64,000 nucleotides of DNA, taken from assembly GCF_004193175.1 (NCBI RefSeq), contig NZ_SAUH01000001.1:1839501-1903500 (forward strand), read 5' to 3'. The stretch comes from Streptomyces sp. RFCAC02 (GTDB lineage: Bacteria > Actinomycetota > Actinomycetes > Streptomycetales > Streptomycetaceae). The first letter of the stretch is position 1; the number at the start of each line of letters is the position of its first letter. Below the pieces are notes generated by a model, which was not told where the DNA came from, did no database searches, and worked only from the letters and a program-made list of their open reading frames with translations. This document shows, in pieces, positions 23,828 to 32,863 of the stretch. The translations under genes and the position numbers were made by a program.

Positions 23828-23859
23828 AGAGGCCCCCTCCCTTGCGGGAGGGGGCCTCT
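23828..23859. terminator. Strong bidirectional terminator hairpin
   Basis: A perfect 14-base stem (23828-23841 against 23846-23859) with loop TTGC. It lies seven bases past the tRNA 3' end on the minus strand and about 140 bases after int on the plus strand, so it can stop transcripts from both sides. Confidence 0.85.
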
Positions 23860-23865
23860 GACCTG

Positions 23866-23938
<73 letters not shown>

Positions 23939-24042
23939 TTGCTTGTCCCGGTCGGGGTCTCCCCCTCGCGGTGATCCCTACTTTACACACTTCCCGGGGG
24001 CGTTTGCCAAATCGGTGGGCGGGGGCGGCGGTGTGGGGGCGG

Positions 24043-24276
24043 TCACGCGCTCGCGAAGGAGTAGAAGCGCTTCAGCGCGCAGTGTTCGTCGAGGAGACGG
24101 CCGTAGATCGGCTCGCCCTCCAGCTCGCGGTACACCTCGATCGGGTCGCCCTTGATGATCAGGGCGCGGGCGCACTCGACGCACCAGTACTGGTAGGACA
24201 CGTTGACGGGCTGGAGATCGCGCACGATCGGTGTGCCGGCCGCGCACCAGTCGCACTTCCTGCTGTGTGCACCCAT
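24043..24276 (-). CDS. Conserved small actinomycete protein, zinc-like
   Basis: 77 residues from ATG 24276. Cys pairs at both ends of the first half (KCDWCAAG, YWCVECARAL) suggest one zinc site. The rest, IEVYRELEGEPIYGRLLDEH, is helical. It is the first backbone gene after the tRNA, and proteins of this form are widespread in Streptomyces without known function. Confidence 0.75.
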   Translation of the reverse strand: MGAHSRKCDWCAAGTPIVRDLQPVNVSYQYWCVECARALIIKGDPIEVYRELEGEPIYGRLLDEHCALKRFYSFASA

Positions 24277-24429
24277 GAGCGCTCAGCTCCACCCTCGGTC
24301 GTGGGCCGTGCTCACGTGGGTACCCCCCAAGGAGATGCCGAGCGATCAGCGGCCAGGGCTCCCGCCGCCCGGCGTATACCGGCGTATACCCAGGATTCTG
24401 CCACGTGAACGATCCGCCGATAAGCGGAA

Positions 24430-24496
24430 GATCCCGCCTCCACGGAAGGGAGACGGGATCGATATACGGCCTCCCCGGAAGCCCTTCGGCCTCCGG
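24430..24496. terminator. Two hairpins after the MFS gene
   Basis: The segment 24475-24496 forms a nine-pair stem (CCGGAGGCC / GGCTTCCGG on the minus strand, one G-T pair) with loop GAAG. It starts eight bases past the MFS stop. A second stem, GATCCCG/CGGGATC plus CTCC/GGAG, lies at 24430-24460. Both fit termination of the exporter gene. Confidence 0.65.
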
Positions 24497-24503
24497 TGGC
24501 TCT

Positions 24504-26000
24504 TCACCTCCCGCCGCGCGCCGCGGTGTTGAGACGGGCCGCGGCGAGGGCGCCCACCACCGCGGCGGCGGACAGCGCGATCATCGTCGGCCACAGCGCG
24601 TCCGCCGTCGAGTGCGCGGAGTCCGCGCGCCCGAGGAAGAGCGTGCCGAGGGCCGCGATGCCCGCGAGCATGCCGAGCTGCGTCATCATCCCGAGCAGGC
24701 CGCTCGCGTCGGGGGCCTCCTCCGGGCGGACCGACGCCAGGGTGCGGTTCAGCGAGGCGCTGAACGAGAGGCCGAGCCCGAGCCCGGTGACGGTGAAGAC
24801 CAGCAGCACGGGCAGGTCGACACCGCGTCCGTCCCGCAGCAGCAGGCCCGTGACGGCCATCGACGCGCCGGCCACCAGGAAGCCGGCCGCCGCCGTCCAG
24901 TGGCGCAGCACCGCGGCCGCCTTGCCCCAGTACAGCGAGGCCAGTCCGTAGCCGACCGCCTGCGGGATGAACGTGAGCCCCGCGTGCAGCGCGCCGTACG
25001 CGAGGCCGCCCGTCGCGTCCGGCCCCTGGACGTGCAGGGAGACGCTGAACGTCAGGCCGCCGGTGACGGCCATCGACAGGAAGACGCTGAGCGCGCCGGG
25101 CAGCACGCCGGGCGTGCGCAGCATGCGCGGGGAGATCAACGGCGCGCCCCCGGTCCGTGCCGTACGTGCCTGCTGCGCCGCGAACAGCGCCGCCGGGACG
25201 AGGCTCGCCGCCAGGCACCACAGGCACCACGCGGGCCAGTCCCGGTCCTGCCCGAGGACCAGCGGGACGGTCAGCAGCAGCACCGAGGCGCTCAACAGGA
25301 CGAGCCCGGCCGGGTCCAGCGGGCGGGCGCGGCCCGGCGGGCGCCCGCCCGCGGCGGGCAGCACCCGGGCGCCGACGACCAGCAGGGCGATGCCGAACGG
25401 CACGTTGACCAGGAACACGGGCCGCCAGGCGAGGCCGAACAGGTCGGCGCTGATCAGGGCGCCGCCGACGATCTGCCCGGCGGCGGCGCCCGTCGCGATG
25501 ACGGTGGCGTACAGCCGCAGCGCCCGTCCGCGCGCGGCGCCGGTGAACGTGAGCTGGATCAGGCTCAGCACCTGCGGCATCATCAGCGCGGCACCCGTGC
25601 CCTGGGCGAGGCGGAACGCGATCAGCGTGCCGGTGCCGGGCGCGAGCCCGCAGGCGAGGGACGCGGCCGTGAACGTGCCGAGCCCGGCCAGGTACAGCCG
25701 CCCGGGGCCGAACCGGCCGCCGAGGCGGGCGCCGGTGATCAGCAGGACCGCGTAGGAGATGGTGTAGCCGGCGACGGCGAGCTGCAGGCCGCTGTCGGAC
25801 GCGCCGAGGTCGGTGCGGATCGTGGGCGCGGCGACGTTGACGATGAAGACGTCGAGCAACGCCATGAACAGGCCGGCCAGCACGACCGCGAGGACCCGCC
25901 CGGGCCGCTCGGGGGCGGCCGGTGCCGGAGCGGCCGGGGCCGGCGGCCCGGCCGAGGCCGAGGGCGAGGGCGGCGCCGGGGGCGTGGAGGAGAGTGTCAT
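24504..26000 (-). CDS. MFS multidrug exporter (DHA2/14-helix type)
   Basis: 498 residues from ATG 26000. After a Pro/Ala-rich start, about 14 hydrophobic helices follow. Drug:H+ antiporter motifs are visible: LDVFIVNVAAPTI in helix 1 (motif D1), GARLGGRFGPGRLYL (motif A) and RLAQGTGAALMMPQVLSLI with GAAAGQIVGGAL (motif C). The protein sits in the plasma membrane and uses the proton gradient to export drugs or metabolites. It is divergent from an XRE-type regulator that probably controls it. Confidence 0.92.
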   Translation of the reverse strand: MTLSSTPPAPPSPSASAGPPAPAAPAPAAPERPGRVLAVVLAGLFMALLDVFIVNVAAPTIRTDLGASDSGLQLAVAGYTISYAVLLITGARLGGRFGPGRLYLAGLGTFTAASLACGLAPGTGTLIAFRLAQGTGAALMMPQVLSLIQLTFTGAARGRALRLYATVIATGAAAGQIVGGALISADLFGLAWRPVFLVNVPFGIALLVVGARVLPAAGGRPPGRARPLDPAGLVLLSASVLLLTVPLVLGQDRDWPAWCLWCLAASLVPAALFAAQQARTARTGGAPLISPRMLRTPGVLPGALSVFLSMAVTGGLTFSVSLHVQGPDATGGLAYGALHAGLTFIPQAVGYGLASLYWGKAAAVLRHWTAAAGFLVAGASMAVTGLLLRDGRGVDLPVLLVFTVTGLGLGLSFSASLNRTLASVRPEEAPDASGLLGMMTQLGMLAGIAALGTLFLGRADSAHSTADALWPTMIALSAAAVVGALAAARLNTAARGGR

Positions 26001-26109
26001 ACGGCTCAGCGTGCGACCGGCGCGGTACGGGTAACGAGAGCCGGTCGATACTGGTACTGGCAGACACCTGGCTGGGACGGAGCGCCCGGCGCACCCTGGA
26101 GGGGTGAGC

Positions 26110-26985
26110 GTGACGACCGCACGACGGCGACCGGAGCTGGGCGCGTTCCTGCGCGGCAGGCGTGCCCGCATCACTCCCGAGGACGTGGGCATGCCGCCCG
26201 GCACGCGCCGCAGGACACCGGGGCTGCGGCGCGAGGAGGTCGCGCAGCTCGCCGGTGTCGGTGTCACCTGGTACACGTGGCTGGAGCAGGGGCGCCCCAT
26301 CAACGCGAGCGGGCAGGTCCTCGACGCCGTGGCGCGCGTCCTGCGGCTCGACGCGGCGGAGCGCGAGCACCTGTACCACCTGGCGGAGGTGCCGATCAAC
26401 GGCACGGCGGACGGCATGCCACCGCGTGGGAAGTCCCTGTGCGACATGCAGATCATGCTGGACGCGCTGCACCCGCTGCCCGCCGTCGTGTGGAACGCCC
26501 GGTACGACTTCCTCGCCAGCAACGCCGGCTACCGCGCGATCCTCGGCGCCGTGCCCACCGACAACCTCCTGCGGCTGCTGTTCCTGGATCCGCGCAGGCA
26601 GTGCCCCGTGGTGGTGAGCGAGGCGGACCTGACCAGCCTGGTGTCCACGCTGCGCTGGGGGTACGGCCGCCATACGGGCGAGCCGCGGTGGGAGTCGCTC
26701 ATCCAGGAGCTGGTGCGGGAGAGCCCGCGCTTCGCGCGGCTGTGGGCGAACGGTGCGGTGGCGCCGCCGGGGATGCGCATGAAGCTGTTCGATCACAAGG
26801 AGGCGGGCCGTATCCACGTGCGGTCGCACTCGCTGACCGTGAACGGCCTGCCCGACGCCCGCATGATCGTCTACGTGCCGGACGACGAGGTCAGCCGGCT
26901 GCGCCTGGAGGGGCTGGTCGGCGCGCCGATCCCCGTGTCCCCCGCGGTGGACGGCGGCTGCGCCCCCCTGCCGACCGCCGGGTGA
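26110..26985 (+). CDS. XRE regulator with MmyB-like ligand domain
   Basis: 291 residues from GTG 26110, chosen because GGAGG lies seven bases upstream; the earlier GTG 26104 overlaps that site. The N-terminal helix-turn-helix reads LGAFLRGRRARITPEDVG, TPGLRREEVAQLAGVGVTWY, TWLEQGR, the signature of the MmyB-like class. The C-terminal PAS-like ligand domain follows (VVWNARYDFLASNAGYRAIL, NLLRLLFLDP, RIHVRSHSLTVNGLPDARM). In this class the ligand domain binds fatty acid-like molecules. Likely repressor of the divergent exporter. Confidence 0.88.
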   Translation: MTTARRRPELGAFLRGRRARITPEDVGMPPGTRRRTPGLRREEVAQLAGVGVTWYTWLEQGRPINASGQVLDAVARVLRLDAAEREHLYHLAEVPINGTADGMPPRGKSLCDMQIMLDALHPLPAVVWNARYDFLASNAGYRAILGAVPTDNLLRLLFLDPRRQCPVVVSEADLTSLVSTLRWGYGRHTGEPRWESLIQELVRESPRFARLWANGAVAPPGMRMKLFDHKEAGRIHVRSHSLTVNGLPDARMIVYVPDDEVSRLRLEGLVGAPIPVSPAVDGGCAPLPTAG

Positions 26986-27003
26986 CGGCCGGGCGGGAGC
27001 GGC

Positions 27004-27654
27004 TCAGACGTCGTCGCCGATGGCCCGTTCCGGGAGGGAGTTGGCGTTGTGCTCCAGCAGGCGCCAGCCCCGTACGCTCTCGCCCAGCACGGACCAGCAG
27101 CAGTTCGTGAGCCCGCCGAGGGCCTCCCACGTCTGCGGCGGCAGCCCGAGGAGCCGGCCGATGGTCGTACGGATGGCGCCGCCGTGGCTGACGACGACGA
27201 GCACGCCGCCGGGCGGCAGCTTCTCGACCGTCCGCTCCACGACGGGCGCGGCCCGGTCGGCGACCTCGGTCTCCAGCTCGCCGCCGCCGCGCCGCACCGG
27301 CTCGCCGCGCCGCCACGCCTCGTACTGGTCGCCGAAGCGCTCACGGATCTCGGTGTGCGTGAGCCCCTGCCAGTCCCCGGCGTACGTCTCGCGCAGGGCA
27401 TCGTCGTAGGTGACGTCGAGGCCGGTGACGGAGGCCAGCTCGGCCGCCGTGTCACGGGTGCGCCGCAGGTCGGAGCAGATGATGGCGTCCGGCGGGAGGT
27501 CGGCGAGCTTGGCCGCCGCCCGGCGGGCCTGGGCGCGGCCGGTGTCGGTCAGGTCGATGTCGAGCTGCCCCTGGAAGCGGTCGGCCAGGTTCCAGGCGGT
27601 CTGGCCGTGCCGCCACAGGACGATCCGGCGGGGCGCGCCGGCGGCCCCGCTCAG
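27004..27654 (-). CDS. Histidine phosphatase family protein (phosphoglycerate mutase-like), CTG start
   Basis: 216 residues. The catalytic RHG motif (LWRHGQTAW) lies at the very N-terminus, followed by ICSDLRRTRDTA and the second His in VVSHGGAIRTTIGRLL. There is no ATG, GTG or TTG in frame before the RHG motif; upstream is TGA, then GGG CGC CTG. Translation therefore most likely starts at CTG 27654, which overlaps the rsfS stop (CTGA), with GTGAGGG as ribosome site. It dephosphorylates an unidentified phosphate ester in the cytoplasm. Confidence 0.85.
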   Translation of the reverse strand: MSGAAGAPRRIVLWRHGQTAWNLADRFQGQLDIDLTDTGRAQARRAAAKLADLPPDAIICSDLRRTRDTAAELASVTGLDVTYDDALRETYAGDWQGLTHTEIRERFGDQYEAWRRGEPVRRGGGELETEVADRAAPVVERTVEKLPPGGVLVVVSHGGAIRTTIGRLLGLPPQTWEALGGLTNCCWSVLGESVRGWRLLEHNANSLPERAIGDDV

Positions 27655-28076
27655 GCGCCCTCACCGCCCCCGGCGGTGGCGGCGGCGGTGGCGGACCTGC
27701 CCGCGGTGGCCTTGGCGTCCTCGGGCAGGTCGAGCAGCGGGCAGTCCTTCCAGAGGCGCTCGAGCGCGTAGAAGACACGCTCCTCCACGTGCTGGACGTG
27801 CACGACGACGTCGACGTAGTCGAGCAGGATCCAGCGGCCCTCGCGCTCGCCCTCGCGGCGCACCGGCTTGACACCGCACTCGGTGTGCAGCCGCTCCTCG
27901 ATGCCCTCGACGATGGCGCGGACCTGCCGGTCGTTGGGCGCCGAGGCGAGGACGAACGCGTCGGTGATGGCGAGGACGTCGCTGACGTCGTAGGCGATGA
28001 TGTCGTGCGCGAGCTTGTCGGCGGCGGCCTGGGCGGCGGCGCGGACGAGCTCGGTGGCGCGGTCCGTTGCGGTCAC
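27651..28076 (-). CDS. rsfS: Ribosome silencing factor RsfS
   Basis: 141 residues from GTG 28076. RsfS signatures are present: DKLAHDIIAYDVSDVLAITD, FVLASAPNDRQVRAIVEGIE, GRWILLDYVDVVVHV and ERVFYALERLWKDCP. RsfS binds L14 (uL14) on the 50S subunit and blocks joining with 30S in poor growth conditions. The C-terminal 30 residues are an Ala/Gly-rich extension. Its stop overlaps the phosphatase start. Confidence 0.95.
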   Translation of the reverse strand: MTATDRATELVRAAAQAAADKLAHDIIAYDVSDVLAITDAFVLASAPNDRQVRAIVEGIEERLHTECGVKPVRREGEREGRWILLDYVDVVVHVQHVEERVFYALERLWKDCPLLDLPEDAKATAGRSATAAATAGGGEGA

Positions 28077-28154
28077 AGGTGCGGGAGTCTCCTCGGTCGT
28101 GCGGTCGGACGGTCCCTCTCCAGGGTCTCACGGCCCGGACGGGAGCCGTCCGTG

Positions 28155-29816
28155 TCAGTCGTCATAATCCCCTCCCAGCACGATCGTCACATCGGCATTG
28201 GCCGAGGTCTCACCCTGCGTGACGACGTCCTCGGAGAGTCCCAGGGTGCGGGCCGCCTCGATCGCCGTCTCCTGGAACGCCTCGTCACTGTAGGTGACCT
28301 GCGAGGCGTCCGCCGGCTCGTCGGTCGCGCGGGCGTCCACGACGGTGAAGCCGCCGTTGAGCAGCGTGATGCGCGCCTCCTCCGCCGTGCCGTCGACGCC
28401 GGTGGCGTCCCGGACGCCGATCCGCGCGATGCCGTCCGGGTTGGCGTTGCTCACGGTGCCGTCCAGGACGTCGGCGACCAGGCCCTCGGCGGTCTCGTCG
28501 CTGATCGTGCCGTCCTCCTCGGCGGGCAGCACGGTCGTGGTGTAGGCGTCGTCCTGGGCGTACGCGGCGAGCGCGGCGAGGCTGGCGCCCAGCTCCTCCT
28601 CGCTGAGCGAGGGGTCGACGATCTGCTGGAGGTTGCGGACGATGCCGGTCGCGGACTCCTCGTCCGTCGGCATGGTGTCGAGGACGGCCTCCAGCACCGC
28701 CCCGAACCGCTGCAGCTGCGCCGCGGCCGGCTCGTCGTCGGCCCGGTAGGTGGCGTACGCGACGGCGGAGGCGCCGCTGAGGCGCATGTCGTCGCCGAGC
28801 GGGACGAGGGGCTCGCCGCCGTCCTCGCCGGGCACCTCGACGTCGGTGCTGAGCCGCACGCCGCCGAGTTGGTCCACGAGGTTCTGCAGATAGGGGGTGT
28901 CGAGGCGCCAGCTTCCCGAGATGTCGGTGCCGAGCAGGTTGCTGACGGCGTCGCGGACGGTGGAGGCGCCCTCCTGGACGACCGCCTGGGCGAGGGTGGT
29001 GCCCATGCCGTCGGCGATGACGGCGAGCTCGTCGGGCAGCAGCAGGGTCGTGCCGGTGGCGTCGGGGCCGTCGGCGACGAGGAGGGCGGTCGAGCTGTCG
29101 TCGGAGTCGACGGCCCGCAGGTGCACGAGGATCACCTCGCGCGCGCCGCCGCCGGGGCCGGCCGCCCCGTCGTCCTCGCCCGGTCCCGGCAGGAACGGCA
29201 GCCGGCCGGTGGCCCACAGCGCCCCGGTGCCGCCGATGACGGCGAGGACGAGGAGGATCACGAGGAGGCGGCGCCGGCTGCGGCCGCGCCGTTTGGCCTC
29301 CTCGCGGCGCTCGGTGCGGCTCTCGGAGAACTTGAGCCAGTCGATGACGTCCTCGACCTCGTCGTTCTGCTCGTCGACGAAGGCGAACTGCTCGGTGCGG
29401 TAGTCCGTGTCGTCCGTGTCGCGCTGCGGCGGCACGGGCGGCGGCGCGGCGGCGCCGGGCCGCTCCGGCCGGGGCTCGGGCTCCTGCTCGGGCTCCTGCT
29501 CGGGCTCCGGTTGGGCGGGCTCGGCGACGGGCTCGGGGGCGGGTGCCGCGGGCGCGGACGTGCCGTACGCCGCGTACGGGTCGTAACCCTGCTCTCCGTA
29601 CGGCTGCTGGTACGGCTGCCCGTACGGATCCTGCCCGTACTGCTCGGCGCCGTACTGGCCGTAGTCCTGCTGCGGATACCCCTCCTGCGGGTATCCGTAC
29701 TGCGGGTCCTGGTAGCCGGCGGCGGGCGTCTGATCGGGTGGCTCCGCGCGGTACAGCGGGCGGCCGTACGCGTCGTAACCGTAGATCTGCCCGTACGGGT
29801 CCTGCCGGTCGTTCAC
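28155..29816 (-). CDS. LCP-like membrane protein with LytR C-terminal domain
   Basis: 553 residues from GTG 29816. The first 100 residues are Tyr/Gln/Gly/Pro-rich repeats (QDPYGQPYQQPYGEQGYDPY), then a charged linker and one membrane helix (LLVILLVLAVIGGTGALWA) near residue 190. The outer part follows the LCP layout (SSTALLVADG, TLLLPDELAV, LQNLVDQLGGVRL) and ends with a LytR_C domain (ARIGVRDATGVDGTAEEARI). Active LCP enzymes attach wall polymers to peptidoglycan using arginines in 'RSDT' and 'IPRD'; here these positions read DSST and LPDE, so activity is doubtful. First gene of the nadD-rsfS run's downstream half. Confidence 0.85.
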   Translation of the reverse strand: MNDRQDPYGQIYGYDAYGRPLYRAEPPDQTPAAGYQDPQYGYPQEGYPQQDYGQYGAEQYGQDPYGQPYQQPYGEQGYDPYAAYGTSAPAAPAPEPVAEPAQPEPEQEPEQEPEPRPERPGAAAPPPVPPQRDTDDTDYRTEQFAFVDEQNDEVEDVIDWLKFSESRTERREEAKRRGRSRRRLLVILLVLAVIGGTGALWATGRLPFLPGPGEDDGAAGPGGGAREVILVHLRAVDSDDSSTALLVADGPDATGTTLLLPDELAVIADGMGTTLAQAVVQEGASTVRDAVSNLLGTDISGSWRLDTPYLQNLVDQLGGVRLSTDVEVPGEDGGEPLVPLGDDMRLSGASAVAYATYRADDEPAAAQLQRFGAVLEAVLDTMPTDEESATGIVRNLQQIVDPSLSEEELGASLAALAAYAQDDAYTTTVLPAEEDGTISDETAEGLVADVLDGTVSNANPDGIARIGVRDATGVDGTAEEARITLLNGGFTVVDARATDEPADASQVTYSDEAFQETAIEAARTLGLSEDVVTQGETSANADVTIVLGGDYDD

Positions 29817-29837
29817 CAAAGCCGCCCTTTCGTGGGA

Positions 29838-30476
29838 TCAGGCCGTGCCACCCGTGGTTTCCGGTGCTCCGTTCCGGTAGAGCGCGCGCTTGCTGATGTA
29901 GCGCACGACGCCGTCCGGCACGAGGTACCAGACCGGATCACCGCGCGCGACCCGCTCCCGGCAGTCGGTGGAGGAGATGGCGAGCGCGGGCACCTCGATG
30001 AGCGACACGCCGCCGCCGGGCAGGCCGGGGTCGGCCAGGACGTGCCCGGGCCGGGTCACGCCGATGAAGTGCGCGAGGCCGAACAGCTCGTCCGCGTCCC
30101 GCCAGCCGATGATCTGCGCCAGCGCGTCCGCCCCCGTGATGAAGAACAGGTCGTCATCCGGATGGAGGGCACGCAGTTCCCGCAGCGTGTCGATGGTGTA
30201 CGTGCGCCCGCCGCGGTCGATCTCGATGCGGCTGACGGAGAACTGGGGGTTCGACGCGGTCGCGATGACCGTCATCAGGTAGCGGTCCTCGGCCGCCGAC
30301 ACCCGCCGCTGCTCCTTCTGCCACGGCCGGCCGGTCGGCACGAACACGACCTCGTCGAGACGGAACCGCGCCGCCACCTCGCTCGCCGCGACCAGGTGGC
30401 CGTTGTGCACGGGGTCGAACGTGCCGCCCATGACCCCGATCCGCCGCTTGCCGGGGGCGTCTATCCGGTCTGTCAC
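29838..30476 (-). CDS. nadD: Nicotinate-nucleotide adenylyltransferase
   Basis: 212 residues from GTG 30476. The nucleotidyltransferase motif [12 protein letters not shown] is at residues ~16-27 and [13 protein letters not shown] supplies the second ATP-binding motif. [12 protein letters not shown] and PTGRPWQKE fit NadD. It converts nicotinate mononucleotide to deamido-NAD in the NAD pathway. The classical partner rsfS lies downstream, with the LCP-like gene between. Confidence 0.96.
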   Translation of the reverse strand: MTDRIDAPGKRRIGVMGGTFDPVHNGHLVAASEVAARFRLDEVVFVPTGRPWQKEQRRVSAAEDRYLMTVIATASNPQFSVSRIEIDRGGRTYTIDTLRELRALHPDDDLFFITGADALAQIIGWRDADELFGLAHFIGVTRPGHVLADPGLPGGGVSLIEVPALAISSTDCRERVARGDPVWYLVPDGVVRYISKRALYRNGAPETTGGTA

Positions 30477-30484
30477 GGCCGGTC

Positions 30485-30655
30485 TCAGCGGTCGCGGTTG
30501 AGGCGCGTGACGATCCACAGGAGGACCAGCAGCGCGACGAACGCCCCGATGCCGATGCCGTAGGCGTTGAGGCTGTCGTGGCCGTGGCCGTGACCGCCCT
30601 CCTCCTCGGCGAGCGTGGTCAGGGCTTCGGCTGCGGGCTGGAGAAGCGGAGTCAT
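30485..30655 (-). CDS. Small single-pass membrane protein
   Basis: 56 residues from ATG 30655, ending eight bases before nadD. A His-rich segment ([11 protein letters not shown]) precedes one membrane helix ([17 protein letters not shown]) and a short basic tail (TRLNRDR). Tight linkage to nadD and protein-like composition support a real gene. A metal-related role is only a guess from the histidines. Confidence 0.75.
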   Translation of the reverse strand: MTPLLQPAAEALTTLAEEEGGHGHGHDSLNAYGIGIGAFVALLVLLWIVTRLNRDR

Positions 30656-30784
30656 GAGCGGGACCTATCCGGTTTCCGGGTACGGCGGGCTGCTGAACGT
30701 CGGGTCAACGTAGGGTCATCGTAAGCGCAGCCACCGCGGGCGGCCTCCCGCCCCCACCCTCGCGGCGGTCCGGGCACCCCCGCG

Positions 30785-31849
30785 CTAGCCGCCGGCCCCG
30801 TAGACCCCGCACAGCACCGGGCGGACTTCCTGGAGCGCGTACGGGTCGATCGGCGCGGCCTCCGGGAGGAGCGTGGCGCGCGCGCCCGCCGTCAGCGGGT
30901 GGAGCGCGTCGTCGGGGTCGGAGGCGCAGTCGCTCGGGCCGGCGGCCGTCATGACCTGCCGCACGACGACCCGCCGGTCGCGCAGCTCGTTCTCGCCGAA
31001 CTGGAGCCGCACCTCGCGCTGCACCGTGAACAGGGCGACGGCCTCAGCGGGGTCCCCGGCGGGACGCACCGCGTACGCGACGGCGTGCCGGCCGGTGACC
31101 TGGAGGATGTCCTGCTCGATCTCGGTGAAGGTGAACGTCCCGCTCACCCGTATCTCGCCGCCGACCGGCGACACCTCGGCCGGGTCGAACCGCACCAGCC
31201 AGTCGGTGGCCGCCGTCCGTCCGCCGTGGCCGTCCAGCGCGGCGTCGAGCTGCCGCTGCTGCTCGGGGCCGAGGAGCTGCCGCACCGGCACGGCGGTGGC
31301 GCCGGACACCACGTCGGGGGTGAGGGCGCTCGCGACGAGGTACTCCTTGGCGAGGGTGAGCGCGGTGAGGACCTGTTCGCGGGAGAAGTGCTCGGTGGGG
31401 CGGGGGTCGGGCAGGCCGACGGCGCCGTCGCCCGCGCCGAAGGCGGCCGCCGGCGAGCCGGCGAACAGCGTGTCGGTGTCGGGGGCGCCCGCCACGGCGT
31501 CCCGCGGCGCGAGGACGACCGTGGTCGCGGCGGGCGGGTCGAGGACGAGCCGCGCGCCGGGACCGTAGGGGGTGCGGGCGCCGAGGTAGATGGCGGCGGC
31601 GAACGCCAGCAGAACGATGACGGCGAGGACGATGCCCTGCCGGGGGACGGCGCGGATCAGGGTCTCGCCCGGCTCCGGCCGCCGGTCGCGCACGGCCGTC
31701 GTGTGATCCGCGAGGCGTTCCTGAGCGGAGAACTCCTGGAGCCGCGCAGCCTGGACGAACGACTCGTCGAAGACGGTCGATCCGTACTCCTCGTCCCCGG
31801 CTCCCGGGGCTCCTCCGGAGGCCCCCGGAGGGTCGTAAGGCCCGGCCAC
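30785..31849 (-). CDS. Conserved actinomycete membrane protein
   Basis: 354 residues. A cytoplasmic N-terminus contains FDESFVQAARLQEFSAQERL, then one membrane helix (GIVLAVIVLLAFAAAIYLGA) near residue 75, then an extracellular domain of about 250 residues with FSREQVLTALTLAKEYLVAS and YALQEVRPVLCGVYG. Cysteines near the end could form a disulfide. Proteins like this sit between nadD and proA in Streptomyces genomes; function unknown. The N-terminal motif is shared with the next upstream gene. Confidence 0.8.
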   Translation of the reverse strand: MAGPYDPPGASGGAPGAGDEEYGSTVFDESFVQAARLQEFSAQERLADHTTAVRDRRPEPGETLIRAVPRQGIVLAVIVLLAFAAAIYLGARTPYGPGARLVLDPPAATTVVLAPRDAVAGAPDTDTLFAGSPAAAFGAGDGAVGLPDPRPTEHFSREQVLTALTLAKEYLVASALTPDVVSGATAVPVRQLLGPEQQRQLDAALDGHGGRTAATDWLVRFDPAEVSPVGGEIRVSGTFTFTEIEQDILQVTGRHAVAYAVRPAGDPAEAVALFTVQREVRLQFGENELRDRRVVVRQVMTAAGPSDCASDPDDALHPLTAGARATLLPEAAPIDPYALQEVRPVLCGVYGAGG

Positions 31850-31924
31850 GCTTCCAGCGTACGGCGCGGGGCGGGGCGGAAAAAGCCCTCCTGCCCGGGA
31901 CTTCGTGACCGGTGGCGGCGGCGG

Positions 31925-32863
31925 TCAGTCCCCGGCTCCCGGGGAGTCGTCCGACTCCGGCGGGACGTCGTGCTGTTCACCGGCGGGCGGGGCGGGGGAC
32001 ACGGAGTCGGAGGCGTCGCGCGGGGTGGAGCCGGCGCGCTGGACGGCCATGAGGGCGAGGGCGAGGACACCGATGCCCATGACCATCGCCAGGACGCAGG
32101 CGACGGGGCGCTCCCAGCGCGGCCGGCCGCCGGGGGCGGGGGGCAGGCCGCGCGGCGCGGGGGCCGGTATCGCCGTGCCGGGCGGGGGGCGGTGGTGGGA
32201 GACGGACGGCGCCGCGGTGCCGTCCGGGCCGTCCGCGTGATCGGGGTCGTCGGCGTCGGCGTCGGCGTCGTCCGGCAGGTACTGGAGGTAGTCGGACCGG
32301 TCGAACCGCCCCTCGCCGTCCTCCTCGTCCTCGAACTCGCCGTTCCCGGACTCGTCGTCCCCCGGCCCGAACTCGACGGCCCCGAACTCCCGGGCGACCG
32401 GCTCGGCGGCCCCGAACCGCGAGAACCCGAACTCCACGCCGTCGACCAGCTCTTCGAGGGGGTCGAACCCTTCGGGGCCGTCCTCGTCGGCGTCCGCGTG
32501 GTCGTCCGGGGGCCACCGGGTGTACCCGTGGCCCGGGATGCCGCCCGTGAAGCCGGCGAACCCGGCCGGCGCGCCCGGGTCGGGATCCGGGTCGCCGTGG
32601 AATCCGGTCTCGCCCGGTTCGGTCTCGGCGCGTTCCATCGCGGCGTAGAGCATCCGCTCGTCCGCGCTCGGTTCGTGGACCCGGGCGGCCCCGACGAACG
32701 CCTCGTCCAGCACCAGCGCGGCGAATTCCTCGTCGGCCGCCGCGCTGCGGTCGTCACTTCCGGGACCCTCGCCGTCAGGGAACGGCAGGCCCTCCAGATC
32801 GTCCGGCACGTTCCCCAGCGTAGGCGGAATACGGGGCGAAAGGGAGGGCCATTCGGATTTCAC
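31925..32863 (-). CDS. Acidic single-pass membrane protein, relative of its neighbour
   Basis: 312 residues from GTG 32863, overlapping the proA stop (GTGA); GTG 32809 ([13 protein letters not shown]) is an alternative. [20 protein letters not shown] matches the N-terminal motif of the protein downstream. The middle is a long acidic low-complexity stretch ([16 protein letters not shown]), then a Pro-rich segment, one membrane helix ([20 protein letters not shown]) and a short outer tail. Function unknown. Confidence 0.75.
   Translation of the reverse strand: MKSEWPSLSPRIPPTLGNVPDDLEGLPFPDGEGPGSDDRSAAADEEFAALVLDEAFVGAARVHEPSADERMLYAAMERAETEPGETGFHGDPDPDPGAPAGFAGFTGGIPGHGYTRWPPDDHADADEDGPEGFDPLEELVDGVEFGFSRFGAAEPVAREFGAVEFGPGDDESGNGEFEDEEDGEGRFDRSDYLQYLPDDADADADDPDHADGPDGTAAPSVSHHRPPPGTAIPAPAPRGLPPAPGGRPRWERPVACVLAMVMGIGVLALALMAVQRAGSTPRDASDSVSPAPPAGEQHDVPPESDDSPGAGD

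Noticed and set aside
24405..27110. 901-codon plus-strand ORF
   Set aside because: Antisense to the MFS gene and in another frame of the XRE gene; extremely Arg/Gly-rich, typical of high-GC shadow frames.
28155..29816. Calling this a functional LCP ligase
   Set aside because: The arginines required for catalysis are not at their expected positions, so only LCP-like is claimed.
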